From NCBI GenBank assembly GCA_012934845.2, contig WNNJ02003593.1:186001-250000 (forward strand): a DNA stretch of 64,000 nucleotides, in the 5' to 3' direction. The translations under genes and the position numbers were made by a program. Shown one piece after another: positions 34,685 through 46,710 of the stretch; the stretch's first letter is position 1, and each line of letters opens with the position of its first letter. Below the pieces are notes generated by a model. It was given only the letters and a program-made list of their open reading frames with translations, made no database searches and was not told the origin of the DNA. This DNA comes from Pomphorhynchus laevis (lineage: Eukaryota > Acanthocephala > Palaeacanthocephala > Echinorhynchida > Pomphorhynchidae).

Positions 34685-37069
34685 TTGGTCATATTGAAAA
34701 CTGATTGTAAACTTCTGACTGCAGAGAAAGTGACCGCTTCCAAATCAGTACTAGAAGATAAGTCATCATCCACAGTCCTGAGTCCAGACGAAAAAGTGCA
34801 CGGTAGACTAGTAAAATCATGGCTACAAGATCTCCATCCCTCCGCAAAAGTTCCACCACTAGAAATATTGTTATCGTCACAATTTCCTGGTTCAATAATG
34901 CATCACGCAAGCAGATTTTATGTTTTGGACGAAAATTGCATCATATCCGCATGTGAACGAACTAAGGGTGGTGCAGGGCCTTCTGGACTTGATTCGACAT
35001 CTTGGCGGAACATGCTTATACGTTTTGGTTCACAGTCTCAAACGTTAGCAAAAGCTCTCACTCGCTTCGCGATTCGCATCACTACCGAATCTGTATCAGC
35101 CAAAACGTTGGAAGCATTCACGTGTTGCCGTCTTATAGCCCTCGAAAAGAAAAGTGGGGGAATACGCCCAATCGGGGTGTGCGACACTGCAAGAAGAATA
35201 ATTAGTAAAGCGATCCTTACGTTTGTTCGCGACGACATGCAAGACGTGGCAGGAACAGTTCAAACAGCTGCAGGGCAAAAGTGTGGGGCCGAATACACGG
35301 TACACTCACTCCGAAAAACATATAACGCAAATCCAGACAGCTGCCTTCTCACAATTGATGCAACCAACGCCTTCAATTCCGTAAACAGACAAGCTGCCCT
35401 CCACAACCTCGACTTTGTATGACCGTCACTGTCATGCGTTATGCATAACCTATATCAAGAGCCTACGACGCTCACTCTTGGTTCCAACTGCTTACTCTCA
35501 GAAGAGGGATTTACCCAAGGCGATCCCTTTGCGATGCCTTGCTTTTCCCTCGCGGCCTTGCCCCTTATAGACAAAATACGCAAAATTGCACCCAACGTAC
35601 ACCAAGTATGGTACGCTGACGACGCGAATTTTGTTGGTTGCCTCAATGACTTAACAAACGTTTGGAAAGCACTAATAACAGAAGGACCAAAGTACGATTA
35701 CGTTGTCAATGCAGCCAAGTCAAAACTCTTGTCTCACCTTCCTCTGAGCATTGATCAGTTCCCAACGACCGACATCAAGATTAGATATGATGGCATACGT
35801 ATTCTTGGATCCGCGGTGGGTTCCGTCTACTACGAAGCAGTTATTGTCGAACAATGTGTAGATACTTGGCAAAATCTAATTGAACGTTTAGTTGACGTGG
35901 CGAAAATCGACCCACAAGTCGCATACTCGGGCTTGACACATGTAATACAAGCAAAAGGGACCTATATCACTCGGACTATCCAGTGCGATCAAGAGATGTT
36001 GCGAGGCGTATCTGAGGCTTTAAGGAGTGTTTTTCTCAATGAAATTACTCGATGGCCGATTGAAAATGCATGGAAAACGATCCTGATGTCTCCTCTAAAA
36101 ATGGGCGGGTTGGGAATATTTGATCCGGCAATAACCGCTCAAACAGACTACGAATCCTCAAAGACAATCAGTAGCACATACGACTCCGGTTTAATCGGAC
36201 AAGCATTGAGAAACATACAATCAAAAACGATCGATCAAATTACGGCGCGACGTAAAGACATACATCGTCATAGGCTGTCAGAGGCACTTTACCTTATGGA
36301 CACCGTTGTTCTGACCGCCGTCAATCATGCTCAAAGAGACGGGGCATCTTCATGGCTCAGCGCCCTCCCTCTGAAAAACGAACGCTTTTGTATGCCATCA
36401 AGGGAGTTCACAGATGCCATTTCCGCTCGCTATGGGCAAACCCCAAGTGACTTGATCGGCAAATCATGCTCTTGTGGTGAAGAAATCACGGTGAGCCACG
36501 CACTCTCATGCAGATCGGGAGGATTACCGTCAATCAGACACGACTCCGTCCGAGATAAAATTTCAAAAGAAATATCGACCATTTGCCGTGATGTAGTAAT
36601 AGAACCAAACCTACTACCGGTCCCTGACACCCTAAAATTTGTCGCAACATCAACAAGTCGAGCCGCCGGGGCAAAGCTGGACATATCCTGTTTGGGCCTG
36701 TGGAACGATCGATTAGAGCGGACGTTCTTTGACGTCAACGTGTTTAACATCTTTGCTCAGTTGTTCGTCAACCGATCAGTGGACGCATCCTTTCAGCACA
36801 ATGAATCACGCAAACATGCCAAATATTCAGAAAGAATTAAAGCTATCGAGCGGGGCAGGTTCATTCCGCTAATTTTATCCTCTTATGGTGGCATTGGGAA
36901 AGAGACAGGCACCTTGTTCAGACAAATCGCATCAGTTCGCACACAACGAGGTATTACGAAATATGCGCATGTCATCACAAATATCAAACGCCGCGTTTCC
37001 CTTGAAATTGCTCGAACAGCATATGCCTGCTTTCGAAGTCCAAGAAGAAACAGAGAAGGCAGCACATAA
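34685..37069 (+). pseudogene. RLE LINE 1: reverse transcriptase with restriction-like endonuclease
   Basis: About 795 codons in one frame with a single TGA at 35420-35422, in place of the Cys usual before PSL in this family. RT motifs: GGAGPSGLDSTSWRNML, CRLIALEKKSGGIRPIGV, LLTIDATNAFNSVNR with the first Asp, FTQGDPFAMPCF, and VWYADDANFVG with both catalytic Asp (about 35608). C-terminal nuclease: the zinc-binding SCSCGEEITVSHALSC, then GGLPSIRHDSVRD, KLDISC (the K/R-PD position) and FFDVNVFN. A conserved tail follows, RGRFIPLILSSYGGIGKET. It would nick and copy at a target site. One mutation away from an open frame, so it is a recent casualty. Confidence 0.78.
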
Positions 37070-37205
37070 GATAGTGAACGCCTTGTTTTAAAAATCAATT
37101 ACAACTTTGACAGTGAAAGTTATGTCTGGGCCCATTTGCGGGAACCCCCTTTCTTGTAAATTATTATAATTATTTTACATTTAAAAAAATTATTATTATT
37201 ATTAG

Positions 37206-37219
37206 TATACAACAGCCGT
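37206..37219. repeat. Target-site duplication of RLE LINE 2, left copy
   Basis: GTATACAACAGCCG occurs here and at 38508-38521, bracketing the 1.29-kb RLE LINE 2. The site lies in the 3' UTR of the minus-strand LINE d. Confidence 0.8.
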
Positions 37220-38507
37220 TGTATACTAATTTGAGCAATTACGGAATTCTATCTACAATGATTTGTTACCAAAATTTACTGGTCAAGGAGACATAACGGA
37301 AACTATGCGAATGGTCTATTCGCTACCGTCAAGATGTGGCGGTCTGGGAATTCGAAATGACTGGGATAATGCCGATAACATATATAGCCGATCGATAAGA
37401 ATATGTGAACCCATCTTGCGTGGTATTAAAGGGCAAGAACTAACAATTTTACAAAGACAAAAAGTGAACAAATTTATAATGAAGCTAAACTAGAGACTAA
37501 ACGCAAAGTTGTACATACGGTAGAATTATTGGATGAAAGGATGAAATGTCTAATAGCATATGCAACAGAAAAGGGAGCTTCTTCGTGGCTAACGACAAGA
37601 CCAAACAATATATCTCAATTAGTACTTGACACACAACAATTTATAGACGCCATATGTGTAAGATATAATTTGCCGTTAAAAGATTGTAAAGCGCGCTGTG
37701 CGTGTGGTTCACTGCTTGATCCATCACATGCTCTCTCATGTCGGACGGGAGGAACAACTATAATTAGACATGATATAATACGGAATGTCATTGCCGACGA
37801 AATAGGGGACATTTGTAAAGATGTGGAGCTTGAACCGGTTTTGAGGCCCGTACCGAACAATTACCATTTTGAAGTAGAAACCACAACGAGAGATGTGAAC
37901 GCAAGATCAGACATATCATGCCGTGTAATTTACGGTAGAGGATTGGTGCAGTCTTATTTGGACGTATGTATATTTAACACACTTGCACCTTCCTACATCG
38001 AGAAGTTACCGACCATGAGTCATACATACCACGCGAACAGGAAAATTGCAAAATATGCCCAGCGCATTGTAGAGATTGAACGCTCGATATTCATCCCACT
38101 TACCTTTTCAACTGCTGGAGGAATTGTTTCGAAGCGCATAAGTTACTTAAATGGATCGCACATCAAAAGGCAATAAGGCACAAAACCAGTTATTCGGCCT
38201 CTATCTCGATAATTAGGTTTAGAGTGAGCATTGCATTGGCTCAAGCAGCTTCGATGTGTATACGCGCTACCCGAATACCTATACGTGAGCAACTACATAG
38301 TAGAAGAACTCAACACACAAATATACAATCGCAGGAATTCGGATCTTTCGGAAGCCAAGAATTTGATTGATATTTAATAAAACAATATAAACACGGATCA
38401 ATGTTTTGACTTTGTGAGCTATCGGCCCATTTGTGGGGAATCTACAGTTGTGATTATTAGTATTTTGTTATTTTTCAATAAAAATATTATAAAATTAAAA
38501 AAAAAGT
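37220..38507 (+). mobile_element. 5'-truncated RLE LINE (RLE LINE 2)
   Basis: Encodes only the C-terminal third of the same protein type as RLE LINE 1. One piece (37263-37493) has SLPSRCGGLGI. The other (37529-38176) has EKGASSWLTTRP, CACGSLLDPSHALSC, GGTTIIRHDIIRN, RSDISC, YLDVCIFN and RSIFIPLTFSTAGGI. One frame break separates them. The 3' end has a short oligo(A) just before the target-site duplication. Protein identity to RLE LINE 1 looks only about 40-50 percent, so it is a separate family. Confidence 0.8.
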
Positions 38508-38521
38508 ATACAACAGCCGAT
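38508..38521. repeat. Target-site duplication of RLE LINE 2, right copy
   Basis: Second copy of GTATACAACAGCCG, directly after the oligo(A) end of RLE LINE 2. Confidence 0.8.
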
Positions 38522-41169
38522 GAGCAGTGGCTCGTTTGGCTGGATCTCAATGTAAAAAAAGTACAATGTCAGTAAAACAAAAAAATCCAAATCAGGCTCG
38601 ACTTCCTATGAGAGCGATACACTGTTCAGCACACGTCGAAATTCTCGGATGTTCCGGCATTCAATTGCAGATGTCGGGAGTCTGTTCCAACTGTTTATTA
38701 CTCGATCTCTGATATCCTGATAGTGTCGATGGACCTTTCTACGATGTTTGAGCGTTAGTCGATGTTCACGTAATTGCTCGGAGTCGCGTAGGCAAAACAT
38801 GAAGTTGAGGGGATGAGTGGGCGATAAAATTGCCCTCCATACCAGCATAAGATCAGCTTTTACCAAACTTTCACAAACCGTTGAAACACCTAGGATTTCT
38901 AACTTCTGGTCAAACGGCAGGTCTTTGACAGTGGGAACAAGACGGGTAGCCGACCGGAGAATTGATTCGTAAGCCACAATGTTCTTGCACAGATGTGGAT
39001 ACGCTGCGGGAGATGCGTATAGCATTCGAGATTCGATGAGGGCCTTGTATATTATTCTGAAGCTACATGCCTCTAGTGATCCAAAAGATCGTCTAATGAT
39101 GCCAATAGTACGACGGCAATTGGCCGTCGTACTATCGTGAGCGCTCATATCGAGCGTATTCAGCGTAGATACCCCTAAATCATCGATTTTATCTGTAGAA
39201 TCAATCGACATGTTTCCAATTTTATAAGAGCAACGAATGTCTGGGGAGCCGATCCGCATTTGTCTACATTTAGTCGCATTTATAATCAGCCCATTAGATA
39301 TACACCATTTATTTATGGAATCCAGCTCTTTTTGACGAGCGCTAACATCGGAATCATCAATGATTCGCCTCCAAACCTTAATATCATCTGCGTAGGTAAC
39401 ACATTCCGACGTCAAGTTGTTTGTAATATCATTTACATATATATTAAAGAGAGTCGGACTAATGGCCGATCCCTGCGGGACGCCTGTCGTCATCATTGAG
39501 TAACCAGAAGATAATGGCTTATGCGTACTGTAAACGAGCGGTTGCTTACGAATGATTGAATCCATCGTAACAAAGAGCTCCGTACACCAATGTTAGATAA
39601 TTTGTTTACTAGGAAATTGGGAATAACTCTATCGAATGCTTTCGATAAGTCTATAAATATCACATCTACTTTGGAACCACTCCTCATCGAATCCACCCAG
39701 CTTGCTCTCGCTTTTACAAGGTTCGTTACCGTTGAGCGATTTGGCCTAAATCCATGCTGACTGGGGCTGAGGCGATTGTTAGCTTCAACGAAAGCGCTAA
39801 GGTGACGAAGAATCAATTTTTCTAATACCTTACAAGCTACAGATGTGAGACTGATGGGACGGTAGTTGGAAACCTGGGATTTATCCCCTTTCTTGAAAAT
39901 TGGACGTACAATAGCCTTAGTACAATCAGATGGTAGATAACCTGTGTTTAGTGAACTTCTAAAAATAGAAGCTAAGGGAACGTATATTGCATGGGCCAAT
40001 TCCTTTAAGAGTATTGGAGGTATATGGTCAGGACCTGACGCGGCGTTGCGGGGTAAGTTAAGTAGCTCGTGCAGTACCTCTTTATCGCTAAATTCAATGT
40101 TAGATATGACTAGTCTAGGTAGAAGTACATTGTGTTTTGTTTGGATTATACAATCGGGGATCGACACTCTATCTTCTTTGATAGCGAAATAGTCCATAAA
40201 ATGGGCAGCTACATCAGTTGGGGAGGTCAAGATTGACCCATTGTCGGCCAATAGGTATGAACAATCTGTCGAGTGTATAGAACGTGGAAGTATGCTTTTG
40301 AAAGCCACCCAAGGATTGTTATGAGTGGAGCGGCATATATTTGAGATGAAACTGCGTTTTTTCTGTTTTTTTTTTCAGAATAGAAACCGTATTCCTGCAA
40401 TGACGGTAGTGTTCAAAAGAAGGTTTCTCTTTTTTGTACGCATGGAAACATCAATCACGGTGTTTGATTAGAGCAAGCAATTCCGCATCTAACCATTTCG
40501 GATGTAGTTTTCGTGTACAATTCTGACGTATTGGAGCAAAATAGTCGAGAACACAATATAATGTGGTCTTAAAGTGATCCCAAGCTTGTTGAATGCCTGC
40601 TTTCGATGGGTCGGGCCAATACATACAGGAAATTATACTGCACACGACATCATAGTTGATCTTAAAGGATTCGACGTTTTAACCGTTACGGCATATGGTC
40701 CGAGTGCGTTAAATTCTATTGAGATGGTAGAGTGATCGCTTGATCCTAGCGGAGGTCCGTATTTGACGTTTTTTATCAGATACGTTTCACTCGAAAAGCA
40801 GAGGTCAAGAATTGAGGAGTTAGTACCCCTGTGACGAGTATCCCTGTGAACATGTTTGACTAAATGTAGATCATTTATCGTGTTTAAAAGCAGTAATGAT
40901 TAGGGATCACATCCAGGAAGAGGAACGTAATCTATCCAATCAATTCGCGGCATGTTAAAGTCTCCTAATAAAATAACTTTTTGACCCTTGAATGCATTTT
41001 CAGTTATTGAGGATATAATCGACCCGGTTGGAGCGAATGGGGGGGGGCGATAGAAGACTCCTAGAGAGAAAAATATGTTTTTATGGTCTATCACAGAAAC
41101 CCAAGCGTATTCACAAAGACTTGATTTATCGCCCTCTACTATACTAATTGCCCTCTGCTTCTGGTATTA

Positions 41170-44060
41170 ATGTCGCTTATACTAATTTAAGGAGTGTTTT
41201 ACCAAAATTTGATGACTTACGGCATGGGTCATCTCAAATAAACCAGCGATCCTGGCTCTCACAGAAACATGGCTGCATCGTGATATCTCCGATGGTTCAA
41301 TTGCTATTATGGGATATAATTTAGTGATAGCTGATAGAGATTCTCGGAAAGGTAGAGGTGTTGCGCTATATATTACGACATCCTTAAACATTACTTCCAC
41401 TCGTAATTTTAAAAATGAACTGGGCACGTGTGAGTTTCTCTCAGTCATTGTTTCACACTTCGGAGGTCCCTTAGGTATTGCCGTGTACTACAGGTCGCCG
41501 CAATCATCCGTAATGAATCATGAATTCTCTACACTAATTAGTCACTGTTCTAAGCTTGAAGAATATCTACTAGTTGGCGATTTTAAAATACCCTCAGCTG
41601 GTCACATCGGGAATTATGTTTTGGATAGTTCTTCCAAGTCAGATGTGGATTTGTGGAATTTTCTTACAAATGATCTCATGTTAGAGCAACATGTGCAGTC
41701 GCCCACCAGATTCGCGCAAAACCAGGAATCTTGTCTAGATTTGGTATTTTCCAAATTTATTACAAGTGTGGGTAATATGAGCTATCAGAGTCCTATTGGA
41801 TTGAGCGATCATTGCATGATCTTATTCAATTATTTTCCCTGGTGTATGATCCAAAAGTTGAAATTTTGATAGTGTCGAAAAGATCTTGGCAACAAATTGA
41901 TGAAGACTCATTACGAGAGGCGGCACTAAGAACATCATTCAACTGTGCTAGTGAAGACATTGAGGTAAGGTGGCATGTTATTGAATCAGGTTTAGTAGAT
42001 CTTGCAGATAAGTTTGCACCACTCCGTAGTGTACCAAAAAGTAAAGCTAAATACCCTCCTTGGTTTGACACTGAATTGCGATATGATCTACAACATAGGA
42101 ATCGTATATTTGAACTAAGCCGTCATCAGAATAATTTTAAAAATCGGTATACAATGTTTCGTAATTTCGTCAATCGCCTTGAGATTACAAAAAGGCAAAG
42201 TTTTGAATATAAATTAGCTTTACAAATTGATACAGAACCAAAAAAATTTTGGGCTTATGTGAAATGATCCAGAGCTCTGCTACCAGCTATTTCATCTTTA
42301 AGAGACGGTAACACTCGAGTGACATCGCCAGACAGCATGGCAGAAGTGTTTGCATCCGCTTTTGAGCTAACACCAGATGCTTTCTCTAGCATATGTAGAG
42401 ATCCACCATCACAACATGTATAAATTGGTTCTCCAGTTTTAACGATAACAGCACATGATGTTTTTGTTAAATTGGCTAGGTTATCTAGATCATCAGCGGC
42501 AGGCCCATATAATATTCACCCCCAACTTCTTAAGTTACTTGCTCCTGTTCTTGCTGAGTCATTAGCCTCCATATTTGAGCTGAACTTGCGCATCTCGAAG
42601 TTACCTGCTGCCTGGAAAAAAGCGATTGTAGTACCAATTTTTAAAAATGGTGAAAAAGATGATCCGAATAACTATAGGGCAATAAGTCTAACTTGTGTTG
42701 TATGCAAAGTGATTAAGCGCATACTAAACAGACCCATATATGATCATTTAAGTCCGCTGAGAATTCTCAATTATGCACAGCATGGATTTCGCCTCGGCGT
42801 TCATGTCTTACAAACTTATTACATGCTCGTGAAGATTGGGTTGGACATGTTGCTAACGGGTACTGTATCGACGTAATATTTCTTGACTTTAGTCGGGCTT
42901 TTGATAGGGTGCCCCACAAAATGCTAATTTCCACCCTTGAGTCTTATAAAGTCAATCGCTCCATTATAAGCTGGATTCAAGATTTTATTAAAGATAGATC
43001 CCTTGCTGTTCGTGTAGGTTATATCGTCTTATCGTCCTATCACCTCAGGAGTACCACAGAGATCAGTCTTAGGCCTTTTGTTGTTTAACATATTTATAAA
43101 TCAGCTACTAGATTTAATTAAAGATTGTAGTGTTTTAGCTTTTGTTGATGATGTAAAGGTATGGAAATTGATTAAAACCAACAAGGATCCAAATGACTTT
43201 CAAAATATCCTAAACATTGTTTATCGGTGGTCCTTAAACACTGGAATTGTATTGAATATTAAAAAGTGTGCACATATGAGATTAGGCCATAACAATGAGT
43301 CAAGAATATTTTATTGACAATGAGTTTGTTGTTACCACGCAGTCTATTCTGGATCTTAGTATAATTGTTCAAAACAATCTGAAAACACGTGCTAACACTG
43401 ATAGGATTTGTAACGCAGCAAGAAGAATGACCTATATTGTCAAAAATTGATTTAAAGATTTATCTCCCGTTTGTGTTGTGCGTTTATATAATACCGTTAT
43501 AAGACCGATATTAGAATATGTGTCGCCCGCAGTCTTTCCGTGTACGCGTACAGAACTTGATAAATTAGAGCGCATACTTCGACGGTTCACGAAATTATGT
43601 CCTCAGGTACGATATCTTCCCTATGAGGCACGAATAAAAAGTTTGAATATGCCGACAGTGCGTGAAAGGTTCCTTCTTTTCGACCTTCTAGCTATGTATC
43701 GACTAATTAATAAAGATAAAAATTTTCCAGCAAATAGAGTTGAACTCAATGAACGGAATGGACGTAGAGGGCACTCGAAAGTACTAGTAGTACATGAGCA
43801 CGGAAATTACCCTCGTCATTTCCGACTGTCCCATCGAGCGGTGAATGTTTGTAATCGTCTTCCAGTTGATGTCGTTGCGGTGCATACAATCAATGAATTT
43901 AAATCCAATGTAAAGAACTGGATTCGAAGTGAGAACGAGTGGTGGTTGCTGCGGTACCCATGGTTCTGATATATATACTGGATGATTTTTTTATTTTTTC
44001 TTGTATTATTTTTTGTGAGCGGTCAAAACAGCCTTATGGCTATGACCTGTAGTAATAATA
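41170..44060 (+). mobile_element. CR1/L2-like LINE, broken (LINE e)
   Basis: Begins at the start of the endonuclease (YTNLRSVLPKFDDL). The endonuclease continues at 41309-41869 (YYRSPQSSVMNHE, VGDFKIPSAGHI with a variant of the DFNxP motif, GLSDHCMILF). The linker is at 41812-42267. The RT from 42472 has SAAGPYNIHPQLL, YRAISLTCVVCKVIKRIL, FLDFSRAFDRVPHKM, then FVDDVKVWK near 43145 with both Asp. The thumb and C-terminus are at 43478-43969 (LEYVSPAVFPCTR, AVNVCNRLP). The 3' end is a TAATAATAA tail at ~44055. Several frame breaks. Confidence 0.78.
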
Positions 44061-45351
44061 ATGATCTGATCGAAGACAAAGTGAGTATGCGCTGGCTAAA
44101 AATAATGTAATCCCTAGTTTTAAGCTAGAGTCATAGCGTATTGGTATTGCACATCTTTTCACACTGCAATCTCCCTGATCGTATCCAGAGCTTCTGGCCC
44201 AATCATGTCTATAGTGAAATCAGTAGCATAAAAATATATCTCTATCATAGCAATTATCTGTGCGTACTTTGCGAATTTGCTGCTTTCCTAATAAATGAAT
44301 GTGTTTGCAAAATATCGCTTGAAATATAGGTAGCTAAAGTACTGAAACCGCTGACACTCAAAAATATCCCTTCAAAACAATATCCATTCAAGCCATGGCA
44401 ATTTATCTAGCTGAGCTTCACGATTTCGTGTCATTGTTGACGAAAAGTCAATGTTAAGGTCATCCTTGTCTAGAAGAGATTCAATTCCTACATTGTAATC
44501 CGACAATTCTCGGTTAATAAATCTTAGATCATATTATGTCTAATATTTGACAAAAAGCCTTTTTCGCAGCATAGCGAAATTATTTGTATTAGCAAAAATA
44601 CCACACGTAAGACATTTAAGATTTGATATCGTTAAACCATATACCTACATTTTAAAGTATCTCAAAATTCATTATTTGTTAAACAAATACTCTCAGAATG
44701 TAATCAAATTGCATATAACCAAAGTGAAAACCCAGCTACTGTGTCATGGTGAATTAAGAAAGTGTCTTTATTAAATGACCCTAGTAAGATTGTATCAATT
44801 TTGCCTTTAAAATGATGATCATCCATCGCTGAAATCGTTTTGCTAATCTCGAAGTGCAGCATCCTTAGATCATGCATGTCAAGCCGGATTAATAAGTTTT
44901 ATACATTTTTAGAAGCAATCACGTTTGATACAGCAGATTTTAGCTGGACCAGAGAAGTGGCAATAATGTTCTACAAATTTGTCAATGTATGTGCCAAACA
45001 AAGCATTCATTGAGTTTTAATTTTAACACGGTCTTGAGTATAACTTTGAGTCACTTTCAACTATTTGCATAAAAATTTCACCCTTATTGAAGGTGAAAAT
45101 AGCATACCTGAAAAGGATGAGTGGATGTCGACCTTCGCCACCTCCACTATGTGATCTACAAAGTGTGACTAATAATGGATATTATTAGAGACTATTTCAT
45201 TCACGAAATGTTCAGTACCGTAGGTATGCTAAAAATTCTTAGACCGTAAGTACAAACCTCGATATTGTCAAAAATCTTGATGTTAGACTTAGGGTGAACT
45301 AGCAGTTTATTTTTATTTACGTTATACATGATGTTGCTTATATACTTGAAA
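44061..45351. other. Unassigned sequence
   Basis: No supported coding region; short open frames at 44141-44329 and 44547-44774 carry no motifs. The sequence is neither simple nor obviously LINE-derived and could be remains of a diverged Penelope-like element, given PLE-like sequence just to the right. I could not confirm RT motifs. Confidence 0.35.
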
Positions 45352-45687
45352 TTTGCTAGTGTACATATTACATTAAGCATAGTGAGAACTGTCTGCCTGG
45401 ATCTGTCTTTCGAGATTCATTTTATATATATCGCAATAATAATTGAAAACAGGAATAATCTGCATTTTTTATTTTTACGTTTCGGATTACAGTTCTCTAT
45501 CAAAACACACTACAACAATGTGTTGTAGTGTGTTTTAATAAAGAACAGTAGTCCGAAACATGTAAAAATAAAAAAATGCGGATTATTCCTGTTTTCAATT
45601 GTTATTGCAATATATATAATGAATCTCGAAAGACAGATCCAGGAAGACAGTTCTCACTATGCTTAATGTAATATGTACACTAGCAAA
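45352..45687. repeat. Long inverted repeat (hairpin) with ~165-bp arms
   Basis: The left arm (45352-45517) and right arm (45521-45687) are inverted copies at roughly 93 percent identity with only 3 nt between them. The inner 16 bp (AAAACACACTACAACA/TGTTGTAGTGTGTTTT) are perfect. Each arm carries a CCGAAAC-type motif followed by an A/T-rich run, similar to the ends of some Penelope-like elements. It may be a fold-back element or a duplicated PLE end. Confidence 0.85.
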
Positions 45688-45806
45688 GCTTATATATATT
45701 GCGAAGGTAAAATACTACCGTATGTGACCATCGTATCCTGGTCCAACATTTAGACAAGTGAAATATAACAAACAGCTCGCAGACAAAAATTGAAAATAGA
45801 TTATTT

Positions 45807-45834
45807 ACGTTTCACCCACAAAGGGCTTCTTCAG
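45807..45834 (-). ncRNA. Hammerhead-like core motif, isolated
   Basis: On the minus strand: CTGAAGA, one extra A, a short helix GCCC-TTTGT-GGGT, then GAAACGT. This is the CUGANGA / stem II / GAA-A order of a hammerhead ribozyme, as reported for Penelope-like element ends, except for the extra A. I could not identify stem I or the cleavage triplet, so it may be a relic or a chance match. Confidence 0.3.
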
Positions 45835-46289
45835 AATTATTGTGTATTTTATCTTTAATTTTTTTAAGAGATATCTCTTTAATTATATATATAATTTTAA
45901 ATCTGATTGTATATATTTATATTGTTAGTGCGAAAAATCGATTGAAACTGTGGTCCAGAAGCCGAAACTTGCTACGTTTGATTTTTAATCCATATTTGCT
46001 GCTAAATAACTGTACCTTGATCATCAGCTTCATTAGTCTAATGTATCACTTGAGACGTTCCTAACCACCCAGCAGTCATCGCCAGTCGAATGAAGTGGTT
46101 AGGGTGCGTTTCGACTGCTTTTTTGATAACTGTAAAGACATCAGCAATTCTTCACGATGCTATACGAAACTCAGGTGCAGAAGCGTTTTTACTGGCTTGT
46201 TGCGTGTGTGGACCTTCTAGTTATTCTTTATATAAGGCACAAATGTGTATCCGTTGGTTACGAGGGCACTAAATTTCTCATTGGGTTCC

Positions 46290-46710
46290 AAATCCTAAAC
46301 ATGTGTCTGCAAACTAGTGTATGAATTTTAGCACGAACCAGTTGTAACACGACCAAACCACTAACATCATCCTGCGCCGACGTTAGTACTCAGTGGATCA
46401 TCACAGCGCAGGCACTGAGCACTAACGTTTCAACATACTGTAATATTTAGATGGTCTATAGAGAATCCAGCAAGTCGTTTAAAAATTGCACGGAACATTC
46501 CTGAGAATTTATAAACTCTGTACCTGTCTAACAATTTTTAAAATAGATTTCCAGAGCAGGTCATTAATCTGTGAAACGTAAGGATGCTATACTGCTCTCG
46601 TCTTTAATCCCAAACATGTGCAACCAAACTAGTGTACGAATATCGTCACGAACTAGTTGCAACACGACCAAACTTATTAATCCATTTGGGTCACAAATGG
46701 ATTAATCTTG
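46290..46710. repeat. Diverged 70-bp direct repeats with two hairpins
   Basis: A ~70-bp segment (AAACATGTG, AACTAGTGTA, CACGACCAAAC landmarks) occurs at about 46298-46363 and 46613-46672. Between and beside them lie two inverted repeats. One is ACGTTAGTACTCAGTG/CACTGAGCACTAACGT at 46380-46395 and 46413-46428 with one mismatch. The other is TTAATCCATTTG/CAAATGGATTAA at 46677-46688 and 46694-46705, perfect. Confidence 0.7.

Larger units (their letters stand above)
33960..37186 (+). mobile_element. RLE-type LINE, nearly complete (RLE LINE 1)
   Basis: A LINE of the group with a C-terminal restriction-like endonuclease (R2/R4/NeSL-like order). An N-terminal Cys-rich segment is at 34047-34433, then RT and C-terminal nuclease at 34685-37069, and a 3' UTR ending in a short A-run at ~37186. 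It abuts the TTATTA tail of the minus-strand LINE d. The frame between the Cys-rich part and the RT is broken near 34440-34680, and one in-frame TGA interrupts the RT at 35420-35422. Confidence 0.75.
37187..41165 (-). mobile_element. CR1/L2-like LINE, broken, interrupted by RLE LINE 2 (LINE d)
   Basis: Minus strand. The 5' end is truncated inside the endonuclease (SVIDHKNIFFSLGVFYRPPP, GDFNMPRIDWIDY at 40900-41094), with the linker at 40451-40645. The RT lies at 39493-40308 (AASGPDHIPPILL, NYRPISLTSVACKVLEKLI, FIDLSKAFDRVIP) and 38606-39565 (TTGVPQGSAISPTLF, VTYADDIKVWRRI with both Asp, then the thumb and the C-terminal RDRVINSWNRLP). The two RT pieces overlap in different frames. Its 3' UTR continues across an insertion (37220-38507) and ends in a TTATTATTATTA tail at 37187-37205. 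Confidence 0.78.
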
